Assembly (NCBI GenBank): GCA_011390205.1 | Contig: JAABSX010000019.1 | Coordinates: 1-62,580 of the forward strand | DNA: 62,580 nucleotides | Origin: Microscillaceae bacterium | Lineage (GTDB): Bacteria; Bacteroidota; Bacteroidia; Cytophagales; Microscillaceae | Direction of reading: 5' to 3' | Shown here: in pieces, positions 1-8,172 of the stretch | Numbering within the stretch: position 1 is the stretch's first letter | Layout of the letters: the number at the start of each line of letters is the position of its first letter | The notes under the pieces: model-generated | What the model was told of the DNA's origin: nothing | What the model saw: only the letters and a program-made list of their open reading frames with translations | The model's database searches: none | Made by a program: the position numbers and the translations under genes

Positions 1-823
1 GCATCCAATACTTGACGGGTGCTTTGCCTGTGGATGCTTTGGCTTGGGCTATCTCACACTCATGGTGCGGAAACATCAAGTCCATTCCACCGCCATGGAT
101 ATCAAAAGTATCACCCAAGTACTTGGTACTCATCACAGTACACTCCAAGTGCCAGCCTGGGAAGCCTTCACTCCAAGGGCTATTCCAGCGCATCATGTGG
201 TCTTTGGAGGCTTTTTTCCAGAGGGCAAAATCGGCATTGTTTTTCTTTTCGTGTTGCCCGTCAAGCTCACGGGTATTTTCTAATAAATCTTCTAAGATAC
301 GTCCTGAAAGTTCGCCATAGTTTTCGGTTTCACTGTATTTTTTGACATCAAAATACACAGAACCTTCTGATTCATAGGCAAAGCCTGCATCCATAATCTG
401 CTGCACGAGTTCCATTTGCTCCAAGATATGACCTGTGGCTGTAGGCGAAATATTGGGTCTTTGGACATTGAGGGCATCCATGAGCTGGAGGTAAATATTG
501 GTATAGCGGTTTACGACCTCCATGGGCTCTACTTTATCTAGTTTGGCCTGTTTTGAAATACGGTCTTCCTCATTGTCTCTGAGGTGTCCTACATCGGTGA
601 TATTGCGGACATAGCGTACTTTGTAGCCCAGATAAGTTAGGTATCTCTTCACTACATCAAAGAAAATAGCAGGGCGAGCATTGCCGATGTGGGGATTGTT
701 ATAGACCGTAGGGCCGCAGACATACATCCCGACATTGGGTGCGTGCAAGGGTTCGAAGTCTTCTTTTTGCCCAGAGAGGGTATTGTATAATTTGAGTTGG
801 GGGATAAAGCCTTGTTTGCTCAC
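1..823 (-). CDS. cysS: cysteinyl-tRNA synthetase, N-terminal part (cut by window edge)
   Basis: This enzyme charges tRNA-Cys with cysteine in the cytoplasm. About 274 of the family's roughly 490 residues are present. The translation opens [15 protein letters not shown] and carries the [16 protein letters not shown] segment, which holds the first zinc cysteine and the HIGH-type motif. Later come WHLECTVMS and [17 protein letters not shown], with further zinc ligands and the class I Rossmann fold. The KMSKS half lies beyond position 1. No ATG fits, so I chose the GTG at 823, which gives the family's usual N-terminus. A TAnnTTTG-type -7 element lies about 40 bases upstream. The identification is secure; only the start codon is inferred. 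Confidence 0.96.
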   Translation of the reverse strand, partial: MSKQGFIPQLKLYNTLSGQKEDFEPLHAPNVGMYVCGPTVYNNPHIGNARPAIFFDVVKRYLTYLGYKVRYVRNITDVGHLRDNEEDRISKQAKLDKVEPMEVVNRYTNIYLQLMDALNVQRPNISPTATGHILEQMELVQQIMDAGFAYESEGSVYFDVKKYSETENYGELSGRILEDLLENTRELDGQHEKKNNADFALWKKASKDHMMRWNSPWSEGFPGWHLECTVMSTKYLGDTFDIHGGGMDLMFPHHECEIAQAKASTGKAPVKYWM

Positions 824-861
824 AGATATTTTTGGTTAATTTATCAATGCTATTCAATCGG

Positions 862-869
862 CAAAAGTA
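862..869 (-). promoter_or_regulatory. candidate -7 promoter element of cysS
   Basis: The minus strand reads TACTTTTG, an exact match to the Bacteroidota -7 consensus TAnnTTTG, 39 bases before the GTG of cysS. I do not see a clear TTG -33 element at the usual 17-23 base spacing, so this is a partial promoter match. Confidence 0.4.
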
Positions 870-935
870 TAAATATTTTTGGGCTTTTAGGGCTTAAAGA
901 AAAGTTAAAACGCTCAAATGGTAATTTAAAATGGA

Positions 936-983
936 TAAAAAAGCCTTCGTGTTATCTGCGGTTGCATTTAGACGAAGGCTTTC
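936..983 (-). terminator. intrinsic terminator after the first acyl-CoA dehydrogenase
   Basis: AAAGCCTTCGT at 941-951 pairs with ACGAAGGCTTT at 973-983. On the minus strand the stem is followed by a T-run. It lies directly after the stop of the minus-strand dehydrogenase at 991. Confidence 0.7.
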
Positions 984-990
984 TGATTTT

Positions 991-2193
991 TTAGGCTTTT
1001 TCTAATTCACTGGGTTTTTCGTGCCCGATGGCACTTTTGTAGTTTACTGAGTCTATTACCATTTTGGCGATGATTTCACGCATGACCTCTGATGAGCCAC
1101 CACCAATCGTGCCTACACGGCTATCACGGAACATTCGAGCAATTTTGTAATCTTCTATAAAGCCGTACCCTCCAAACATTTGCAAGCACTTGTACATGAT
1201 CTGGTCTGAAAGCTCAGAAGCCATGAGTTTGGCCATAGAAGCCTCTTTGACAGCATATTTGCCATCATTGTGCATTCGGCAGACGTGATAGACGAAGTAT
1301 TTAGTCGCTTCTATTTCAGTCGCCATATCTGCGATTCGGTGTCGGAGGGCTTGAAATTTATTGATTTTTCGCCCAAAAGCCTCTCTTTCAGACATATATT
1401 GGAGTGTATATCCTAGGGCAAATTCGCAGGCACCTATCGCACCTGTAGCCCCGATGAGCCGCTCTAGCTGTAGCCCTCCCATGAGGTAATAAAATCCTTT
1501 ACCTTCTTCGCCAATCAGATTTTCGGCAGGTACTTTTACATTGTCAAAAAACAACTCGGCAGTATCCGAAGCGTGCCAGCCTAGTTTGTCGAGCTTATTG
1601 GCAGAGACCCCCTCGGCATTGCGGTCTATCACCAAAAGGCTAAAGCCTGCTGTGCCAGCCTCAGGTTTGGTTTTGACTACTGTAACCAGAAAATCTCCAT
1701 AAACCCCATTGGTGATGAATATTTTAGAGCCATTGACGATGTAGTGCTCTCCTTCACGCTTGGCAGTCGTGCGGATGCTTGCCACGTCTGAACCTGCATT
1801 AGGTTCGGTGATGGCGATGGAGGCAATCCATTCCCCTGCGATGGCTTTGGTCAGGTATTTTTGTTTTAAAAATTCACTCCCTACATTGGCTACATAGGTA
1901 ATGGCCATGTATTGGTGGGCTGTGGGGATGATAGAAAACCCACCCGAAAAACAGCGAGCAAGCTCTTCTTGAAATACTACAGAATACCAAAAGTCGGCAT
2001 TCATTCCTCCATATTCTTCGGGCAGGTTAATGCCCAAATAACCCATTTCTCCAAATTTCTTCCAGATTTCTTTGGGTACTTGTTGGTTCTTTTCCCATTC
2101 GTCTATGTGAGGGATGCATTCTTTTTCTAAAAACTGACGCAAGCCTTGTCTGAATAGCTCATGTTCTTCGGTAAAATAATAAGAATCTTTCAT
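991..2193 (-). CDS. acyl-CoA dehydrogenase
   Basis: This FAD flavoenzyme introduces the alpha-beta double bond into acyl-CoA during fatty-acid or branched-chain acyl breakdown. The 400 residues match the family length and show the N-terminal helical domain, the middle beta domain (AITEPNAGSD near 130) and the C-terminal helical domain (SEREAFGRKI near 270, then QMFGGYGFIEDY). The motif GGLQLERL near residue 244 holds the glutamate that serves as catalytic base in isovaleryl- and long-chain-type enzymes. The usual MCAD-type C-terminal glutamate position is glycine (GGGSSEVMREI), in keeping with that class. A close paralogue lies 190 bp upstream on the same strand. The exact substrate cannot be read from the sequence. 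Confidence 0.93.
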   Translation of the reverse strand: MKDSYYFTEEHELFRQGLRQFLEKECIPHIDEWEKNQQVPKEIWKKFGEMGYLGINLPEEYGGMNADFWYSVVFQEELARCFSGGFSIIPTAHQYMAITYVANVGSEFLKQKYLTKAIAGEWIASIAITEPNAGSDVASIRTTAKREGEHYIVNGSKIFITNGVYGDFLVTVVKTKPEAGTAGFSLLVIDRNAEGVSANKLDKLGWHASDTAELFFDNVKVPAENLIGEEGKGFYYLMGGLQLERLIGATGAIGACEFALGYTLQYMSEREAFGRKINKFQALRHRIADMATEIEATKYFVYHVCRMHNDGKYAVKEASMAKLMASELSDQIMYKCLQMFGGYGFIEDYKIARMFRDSRVGTIGGGSSEVMREIIAKMVIDSVNYKSAIGHEKPSELEKA

Positions 2194-2260
2194 TTTCCTG
2201 ATAATTTTTTAAGTGTATTTTAATTAAATGATGCTTCGTTTTATTGGATTGTCTAGCACT

Positions 2261-2284
2261 GGTTCAAGCGTCTTTGCTTGAACC
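2261..2284. repeat. 9-bp perfect hairpin between the two dehydrogenase genes
   Basis: GGTTCAAGC and GCTTGAACC are exact inverted copies around a six-base loop. No T-run follows on either strand, so it is not a standard intrinsic terminator. It lies in the leader of the downstream dehydrogenase gene and might be a processing or regulatory hairpin. Confidence 0.4.
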
Positions 2285-2383
2285 TCAAGACAAAAGAAAC
2301 ACGAAATCAAGCATTCTTGAGGGGGGAGATTATCTGAAAGTTTTTGTGATAAGCCTAAAACAACCTAAAGTCTATTTTAGGGC

Positions 2384-3547
2384 TCAAACTTTCTGATACT
2401 TCACCTCATCTATTACCATTTTAGCGATGATTTCACGCATAATCTCCGAAGAGCCTCCACCGATAGTGCCTATGCGGCTATCTCTAAACATTCTGGCGAT
2501 TTTATAATCTTCGATGAATCCATATCCCCCAAAAAACTGAAGGCATTTATAAATTGCTTGGTCGGCGAGTTCTGTGCTGAGAAGCTTTGCCATAGAAGCC
2601 TCTTTGACTACAGGTTTGCCATCTTGGTGCATTTTTGCGAGGTGATAGTTAAAATATTTGGCTCGGTATATCTCTGCAGACATATCCGCTATCCGATGCC
2701 TCAGTGCTTGAAATTGATTGATTCTTTTGCCAAAAGCCTGACGCTCAGACATATACTGCAGGGCGTGCTCCAACGCAAACTCTGCTGCACTTGCTCCGCC
2801 AATCGCCATCATGAGCCGCTCTAGCTGGAATCTCCCCATGATGTAATAAAAGCCATGGCCTTCTTTGCCGATGAGGTGCTCGGCAGGTACACGTACATCT
2901 ACGAAGGAAATTTCTCCTGTATCCGAAGCATGCCAGCCCAGTTTATTGAGTTTCGTGGCCGATACTCCAGGCGTATCTCGGTCTATCACGATGAGGCTCA
3001 TGCCTCCTGCTCCTGCTTCAGGATTGGTTTTGACGGCTGCCACGATGTAATCACTCAGTACGCCATTGGTGATAAAAGTTTTAGAACCATTGATGACATA
3101 ATGTTCTCCTTCTCGCTTGGCTACAGTGCGGATATTTGCCACATCTGAGCCTGCATTGGGCTCGCTAATAGCCAAAGCACCTATCCACTCTCCTGAGATG
3201 CTTTTTGGTAAATATTTATCTTTGAGATAGTTACTGCCCGATGCCAAGATATGTGCCCCAGCCATATAAGGCGTGATGCCCACAGCAGCCCCGAACCCAC
3301 CACTGTTTACTCGGAGGGTTTCTTCTTGGAATACCACTGTATAAAAAAAATCAACATTGCTTCCTCCATATTTCTCAGGGTGATTCAAGCCTAAATAACC
3401 CATTTCGCCCATTTTTTTCCAGATATACTTTGGGATTTCGCCTGCTTTCTCCCATTCATCTATGTTTGGGATGACTTCTTTGGCATAAAACTGACGCAGC
3501 CCCTGCCTGAACAGTTCGTGCTCTTCACTAAAATAATACTCATTCAT
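2384..3547 (-). CDS. acyl-CoA dehydrogenase (paralogue of the neighbouring gene)
   Basis: This is a second FAD-dependent acyl-CoA dehydrogenase of 387 residues. It has the same landmarks as its neighbour: ALAISEPNAGSD, GRFQLERL with the probable catalytic glutamate, MSERQAFGKRI, FFGGYGFIEDY and GGGSSEIMREIIAKMV. The N-terminus (FSEEHELFRQGLRQF) and the last 150 residues are almost the same in the two proteins, while the middle differs more. This points to tandem duplication followed by divergence. The ATG at 3547 is preferred over another ATG 4 bases downstream in a different frame because it opens the conserved N-terminus. The pair could be cotranscribed despite the 190-bp gap. Confidence 0.93.
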   Translation of the reverse strand: MNEYYFSEEHELFRQGLRQFYAKEVIPNIDEWEKAGEIPKYIWKKMGEMGYLGLNHPEKYGGSNVDFFYTVVFQEETLRVNSGGFGAAVGITPYMAGAHILASGSNYLKDKYLPKSISGEWIGALAISEPNAGSDVANIRTVAKREGEHYVINGSKTFITNGVLSDYIVAAVKTNPEAGAGGMSLIVIDRDTPGVSATKLNKLGWHASDTGEISFVDVRVPAEHLIGKEGHGFYYIMGRFQLERLMMAIGGASAAEFALEHALQYMSERQAFGKRINQFQALRHRIADMSAEIYRAKYFNYHLAKMHQDGKPVVKEASMAKLLSTELADQAIYKCLQFFGGYGFIEDYKIARMFRDSRIGTIGGGSSEIMREIIAKMVIDEVKYQKV

Positions 3548-3779
3548 ACTTTCTAATTTTCTTCTAAAATCAGGAAAATATTTTAATTTTCAAATTTTCC
3601 TTGACAAAAAGTTTAATTATTTATGAAAATAATACAATAAGCTTGCTCATCGGAAGTGCTGCCAAGCTGTAAGGTAAAATCTTTGGCTTGTGCTGCCCAA
3701 AAATATATAGCACCTTGTGCTAACACTTAAATATTTGTGTACATTTTACCAAAAGCCATTAACTTTGGGCTTAAAATTA

Positions 3780-3787
3780 TACTTTTG
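3780..3787 (+). promoter_or_regulatory. candidate -7 element for lipA-lipB
   Basis: TACTTTTG matches the Bacteroidota TAnnTTTG consensus 55 bases before the lipA ATG. The nearest upstream TTTG is only about 12 bases away, too close for a normal -33, so the promoter is tentative. Confidence 0.35.
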
Positions 3788-3842
3788 CTTTTTTTGAAAA
3801 TAGGTTTATTTACCAAAAAATTACAATAGAAATCTGAAAAAT

Positions 3843-4712
3843 ATGATTCAAGAAGAAACCACACGCCAAAACAAACGCATCAAGCCTGATTGGCTCAAAA
3901 TACAACTGCCTACGGGCAAAGAATACAGAGAAGTAAAAAGCATCATCAAAGAGCATAAGCTACACACCATCTGTGAGAGTGGCAAATGCCCCAATGTAGG
4001 CGAGTGCTGGAGTGCTGGCACGGCCACTTTTATGATTTTGGGAGATATCTGCACCCGTGCTTGCAGGTTTTGTGCTGTAAAAACGGGCAAACCTGAAGCC
4101 ATTGACTGGGAAGAGCCTATGAATGTAGCCCGCTCCATCCAGCTCATGAAGCTCAAGCATGCCGTCATTACTTCTGTAGATAGAGATGACCTGCCTGACG
4201 GAGGGGCTTCTGTCTGGGCTGCCACCATCCGAGCCGTCAAAGAGCTAAACCCTGATACTACCATCGAGGTGCTTATCCCTGATTTTAAAGGAAAGGCAGC
4301 GCATATCTTAGAAGTCATCCAACAAAAACCCGATGTTATCTCTCACAACATGGAAACAGTCAGAAGGCTCACCAGACAAGTTCGCCGCAATTCTGACTAT
4401 GACCGAAGCCTCTCTGTACTCAAAATCATCGCTGAAAATGGCATCAGAGCCAAGTCAGGTCTGATGCTTGGCATAGGGGAGACCGAAGAGGAAATACTAG
4501 AAACCATGGATGACCTCCGCCAAGTAAACTGCCAAGTGCTGACCATCGGGCAGTATCTGCAGCCTACCAAAGCCCACCTCGAGGTGCAAGATTTTGTAAA
4601 ACCTGAAATATTTAAAAAATATGAGGAAATAGGGCTTGCCAAAGGGTTTCGTTTTGTAGAAAGTGGTGCACTGGTCAGAAGCTCTTACCATGCCGAAAAA
4701 CACGTACACTAA
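3843..4712 (+). CDS. lipA: lipoyl synthase
   Basis: LipA is a radical-SAM enzyme that inserts two sulfur atoms into octanoyl groups on lipoyl carrier domains in the cytoplasm. The 289 residues show the auxiliary-cluster cysteines (C44, C49, C55 in CESGKCPNVGEC) and the radical-SAM triad CTRACRFC (C70, C74, C77). The C-terminal RSSYHAE near 279-285 supplies the serine ligand of the auxiliary cluster. lipB follows 20 bp later on the same strand, so the pair makes lipoate from octanoyl-ACP. All key residues are present. Confidence 0.97.
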   Translation: MIQEETTRQNKRIKPDWLKIQLPTGKEYREVKSIIKEHKLHTICESGKCPNVGECWSAGTATFMILGDICTRACRFCAVKTGKPEAIDWEEPMNVARSIQLMKLKHAVITSVDRDDLPDGGASVWAATIRAVKELNPDTTIEVLIPDFKGKAAHILEVIQQKPDVISHNMETVRRLTRQVRRNSDYDRSLSVLKIIAENGIRAKSGLMLGIGETEEEILETMDDLRQVNCQVLTIGQYLQPTKAHLEVQDFVKPEIFKKYEEIGLAKGFRFVESGALVRSSYHAEKHVH

Positions 4713-4732
4713 TTGACTGCTAGGAGATTTTT

Positions 4733-5398
4733 ATGACTGACTCACTGTGCGTTTATCCGCTCAAAACTATTGAATACAAAGAGGCTTGGCAGCGGCAAGC
4801 CTCTTTGTTTGAAGCCATGCTTTCACAAAAAATACAAGGAAAACAAGCTTCTCTGGGGCATCTTTTGTTTTGTGAGCATCCGCCTGTGTTTACCCTCGGC
4901 AAAAATGGCAAAAAAGAAAACCTGCTGGTTTCCGAAGATTTGCTTGGTAAGGAAGGCATACAACTCTTCCAGACCGATAGGGGAGGGGATATCACTTACC
5001 ACGGATATGGGCAGCTCGTGCTTTATCCTATTTTGGATTTAGACCATCTCAAGATAGGGCTGCGTGAATATGTATATCTGCTCGAGGAGGTCATCATTCG
5101 TAGTTTGGCAGAAATGGACATGCTTGCCCAGCGGATAAAAGGTGCTTCGGGGATATGGATAGGTGAGCAAAAAAAAATCTGTGCCATCGGCATCAGAGCG
5201 AGCAAAGGCATCACGATGCACGGACTTGCCCTCAATGTGAATACCTATCTTGCTCATTTTGCGTATATTACAGCCTGTGGGCTAGAGGGCAAACAGACCA
5301 CTTCTATCCAAAAAGAAAAAGCCCAAGCATATTCACTCAGTGAAATCAGTGAATGGGTACTTAGGCATTTTTTGGAAGTATTTGGGCTAGATACTTAG
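4733..5398 (+). CDS. lipB: octanoyl-[acyl carrier protein]:protein octanoyltransferase
   Basis: LipB moves the octanoyl group from acyl carrier protein to lipoyl domains, the step before LipA. The 221 residues contain the family motifs ITYHGYGQL, the catalytic-lysine motif KKICAIGIR, TMHGLALN and the active cysteine in ITACGLEG. The start is preceded by TAGGAG about 9 bases upstream, an unusually good Shine-Dalgarno site for this window. The gene lies 20 bp after lipA. Its stop codon overlaps by four bases with the stop of lon on the other strand, so the two transcripts converge. Confidence 0.96.
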   Translation: MTDSLCVYPLKTIEYKEAWQRQASLFEAMLSQKIQGKQASLGHLLFCEHPPVFTLGKNGKKENLLVSEDLLGKEGIQLFQTDRGGDITYHGYGQLVLYPILDLDHLKIGLREYVYLLEEVIIRSLAEMDMLAQRIKGASGIWIGEQKKICAIGIRASKGITMHGLALNVNTYLAHFAYITACGLEGKQTTSIQKEKAQAYSLSEISEWVLRHFLEVFGLDT

Positions 5399-7878
5399 AT
5401 TACCTGTGCGGTGAGCATAGGCAAGCCAAGCCTTGAATCTGTATTGGCATCTTTGGCGAGGGCAATCTCTAGCACCTCGTGGGCATATTCTACATAGTGA
5501 ATCTTCAAATCCTTGACATAAGATGCTTTGATTTCGCTGATGTCTTTGTGATTTTTGTTGCAAAGGATAATCTCTTCTATGCCTGCTCTTTTGGCTGCCA
5601 ATATTTTTTCTTTGATGCCTCCTACGGGCAGCACACGCCCCCTGAGGGTGATTTCTCCTGTCATGGCGAGTCGGTCTCTGACCTTGCGTTGTGTGAAGAT
5701 GGAAGCCAGTGAGGTCAGCATCGCAATGCCTGCCGAAGGGCCATCTTTGGGCACTGCCCCTGAGGGCACATGCACGTGTAAGTCATAATCATTGAATACC
5801 CTTTCATCTAGCTGTAGCTCTGGTGCTATAGATTTTAGGTAAGAAAAAGCCGTAGAAGCCGATTCTTTCATCACCTCACCTAGATGCCCTGAGAGTGTCA
5901 TTTTGCCTTTTCCTCGGCTGAGGCTTGATTCTATGAATAAAATTTCTCCTCCCACAGGAGTCCAAGCCAGCCCTATCACGATGCCAGGGATTTCTATGCT
6001 TTGGTATTGCTCTGTGTCAAATTTTTCGGGGCCGAGCAGTTCTGTAACGAGTGCAGGCGTAATGGTGCTTTGGTATTCTTCTTCCAATGCTATTGACTTG
6101 GCTATTTTTCGGGCTACAGAGCCTATTTCTCTTTTGAGATTTCTTACTCCAGATTCGCGGGTATAGTCTTCTATAATCTTTGCCACGGCTTTGGCATCAA
6201 ATCGGATGTCTTTGGTTTTGAGTCCGTGGTCTTTGCGTTGCTCAGGAATGAGGTGCTTTTTGGCGATTTCTATTTTTTCTTCTATAGTATATCCATTGAT
6301 TTCTATGATTTCCATACGGTCACGGAGGGCGGGGTGTATGGTGTCCAGAGAGTTGGCAGTGGCTATAAAGAGTACATTGGACAAGTCATAAGAGACTTCC
6401 AGGTAATTATCCATAAAATTATGGTTTTGCTCGGGGTCAAGCACTTCTAAAAGTGCAGAAGCAGGGTCTCCACGCATATTAGAAGATACTTTGTCTATTT
6501 CATCCAAGATAAATACAGGATTAGAAGACTGTACTTTTTTGATATTTTGGATAATCTTGCCTGGCATTGCCCCCACATAAGTTCTGCGGTGTCCTCTGAT
6601 TTCTGCCTCATCGTGCAAGCCTCCGAGCGCAATTCGGGCATATTCTCTGTTAAGAGATTTGGCGATGGATTTTCCTAAGGAAGTTTTACCCACGCCTGGG
6701 GGGCCATAGAGGCATAAAATAGGGCTTTTCATGTCTTTTTTGAGCTTTAGTACTGCCAAGTATTCTAAGATACGCTCTTTCACTTTTTCTAGTCCGTGGT
6801 GGTCTTTGTCTAAGATTTTACGAGCTTTGTTGAGGTCTAGAGAGTCTGTGGTAAACTCCCCCCATGGCAAGTCTATGAGTAGCTCTAGGTAGTTCATCGC
6901 CACGGGATATTCTGCTGCGGCGGGGTTCATTCGTCTTACTTTTTCTAGTTCTTTAAAGAAATAATTACTTACCTCGGTGTTCCACTTTTTTTTGAGGGCA
7001 CGGTTTCGGAAGTTGTCCATTTCTTGCTCACTAGATTCATAGCCTAGCTCATCTTGCAATACTTTGATTTGCTGTCTGAGGTAATAATCTCTCTGCTGTT
7101 GGTCTATATCTGAGTGTACCTTGTTTTGTATTTCGTGTTTGAGCTCTAGCAGTTGAATATCTTTGTGCATATATTCTAGCAGTAGGGTAGCCCTGACGAG
7201 TCCGTCTTGGGTCTCGAGTATTTTTTGCTTGTCTGCCACTTCGGCATTGATATTAGATGCCAAGAAGTGCGTCAAGAACGAAGTATTGCTGATGTTATCC
7301 AATGCAATTTGTGCTTCTTGTGGAATCTCAGGGTTGAGCTGCAAGATACGGGTAGCGGCTTCTTTGAGTGAGGCTACGAGGGCTTTAGTCTCCTTTTTTT
7401 GGGCAGGAGGAAAATTCTCAACCAATGGTTTGATATCAGCCGTAATAAAGGGCTCTTCACTTGTAAACTCCTCTACTTCAAATCTCATCTTACCCTGTAT
7501 GATGATGGTGGTGTTTCCATCGGGTAGTATGAGCATTTTCAGAATTCTGGCTAGAGTGCCTATTTTGTATAAATCTTCTGCGGCAGGTTCTTCTAAGTTT
7601 CCGTTTTCTTGAGCGAGTACACCTATGATTCTATCACCTTTGTAGGCTTTTTTGACAAGGCGAATAGATTTTTTTCGGCTTACAGTGATAGGGATGACTA
7701 CTCCAGGGAATAGCACCGTATTTTTTACGGGTAGTATGGGTAATTTCTTTGTGTTTACAGAGAAATCTTTGGAGGGGTCTTCGTCAGGATTAATCAAAGG
7801 TATCATTTCTATGCTGCCATCTTCTTTTGAATCAGAAAATATGGCAGTGTTAAAATATGCATGAATTCTATTTTTCAT
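5395..7878 (-). CDS. lon: ATP-dependent Lon protease
   Basis: Lon degrades misfolded and selected regulatory proteins in the cytoplasm. The 827 residues show an N-terminal LON substrate domain ([19 protein letters not shown], near 45), a coiled-coil linker ([15 protein letters not shown]), the AAA+ module with Walker [14 protein letters not shown], Walker [10 protein letters not shown], and the C-terminal peptidase with the serine in [10 protein letters not shown] and the lysine in [14 protein letters not shown]. All catalytic parts are present. The first 40 residues, with an acidic stretch, form an extension before the LON domain. The gene converges on lipB with overlapping stop codons, and no hairpin lies between them. 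Confidence 0.97.
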   Translation of the reverse strand: MKNRIHAYFNTAIFSDSKEDGSIEMIPLINPDEDPSKDFSVNTKKLPILPVKNTVLFPGVVIPITVSRKKSIRLVKKAYKGDRIIGVLAQENGNLEEPAAEDLYKIGTLARILKMLILPDGNTTIIIQGKMRFEVEEFTSEEPFITADIKPLVENFPPAQKKETKALVASLKEAATRILQLNPEIPQEAQIALDNISNTSFLTHFLASNINAEVADKQKILETQDGLVRATLLLEYMHKDIQLLELKHEIQNKVHSDIDQQQRDYYLRQQIKVLQDELGYESSEQEMDNFRNRALKKKWNTEVSNYFFKELEKVRRMNPAAAEYPVAMNYLELLIDLPWGEFTTDSLDLNKARKILDKDHHGLEKVKERILEYLAVLKLKKDMKSPILCLYGPPGVGKTSLGKSIAKSLNREYARIALGGLHDEAEIRGHRRTYVGAMPGKIIQNIKKVQSSNPVFILDEIDKVSSNMRGDPASALLEVLDPEQNHNFMDNYLEVSYDLSNVLFIATANSLDTIHPALRDRMEIIEINGYTIEEKIEIAKKHLIPEQRKDHGLKTKDIRFDAKAVAKIIEDYTRESGVRNLKREIGSVARKIAKSIALEEEYQSTITPALVTELLGPEKFDTEQYQSIEIPGIVIGLAWTPVGGEILFIESSLSRGKGKMTLSGHLGEVMKESASTAFSYLKSIAPELQLDERVFNDYDLHVHVPSGAVPKDGPSAGIAMLTSLASIFTQRKVRDRLAMTGEITLRGRVLPVGGIKEKILAAKRAGIEEIILCNKNHKDISEIKASYVKDLKIHYVEYAHEVLEIALAKDANTDSRLGLPMLTAQVI

Positions 7879-7971
7879 AAGTTAGGGAGGGATGTTTCCG
7901 TCAATTTGGCACAAATTTAGTAAATTAATGAACTTAATATATTCTAATCAAGGATTTTATCTACGTATCAT

Positions 7972-7979
7972 TACTTTTG
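7972..7979 (+). promoter_or_regulatory. candidate -7 element upstream of a 31-codon ORF and the OmpA gene
   Basis: TACTTTTG matches TAnnTTTG. It lies 9 bases before the ATG of a 31-codon open frame and about 190 bases before the OmpA-family gene. No good -33 is seen. Confidence 0.3.
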
Positions 7980-7987
7980 CAAGTGCT

Positions 7988-8083
7988 ATGCCAAGATACC
8001 GCATTCAATTTTCACAAAAAAAAATCTCCAAAAAGAAGGTCGGTCGTATCTTTGATTATTTATCTTCCAAAAAAAATACTTGA
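7988..8083 (+). CDS. possible 31-residue basic peptide
   Basis: An ATG-to-TGA frame encodes a lysine- and arginine-rich peptide starting MPRYRIQFSQKKISKKK. It has no membrane segment or signal peptide. A TACTTTTG element ends 8 bases before the ATG, which would make the message nearly leaderless. A 9-bp inverted repeat (AAGGAATTT at 8085-8093 with AAATTCCTT at 8108-8116) follows the stop. In AT-rich spacer DNA such basic frames also arise by chance, so this is only a candidate. Otherwise the 294-bp spacer serves as the divergent promoter region of lon and the OmpA gene. Confidence 0.22.
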   Translation: MPRYRIQFSQKKISKKKVGRIFDYLSSKKNT

Positions 8084-8172
8084 CAAGGAATTTGCTTAAA
8101 AGAAATTAAATTCCTTTACTGACTGCATTTTTTAAGAAGAGCAGCGTTTATTTTTTGTAAAAACACTAATTC

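Noticed and set aside
2261-2284. GGTTCAAGC...GCTTGAACC as part of a tRNA T-arm
   Set aside because: No cloverleaf or acceptor stem can be formed around it; the arms are an isolated hairpin.
7652-7864. Plus-strand frame opposite the lon start
   Set aside because: It is antisense to the conserved LON domain and has no coding signs of its own.
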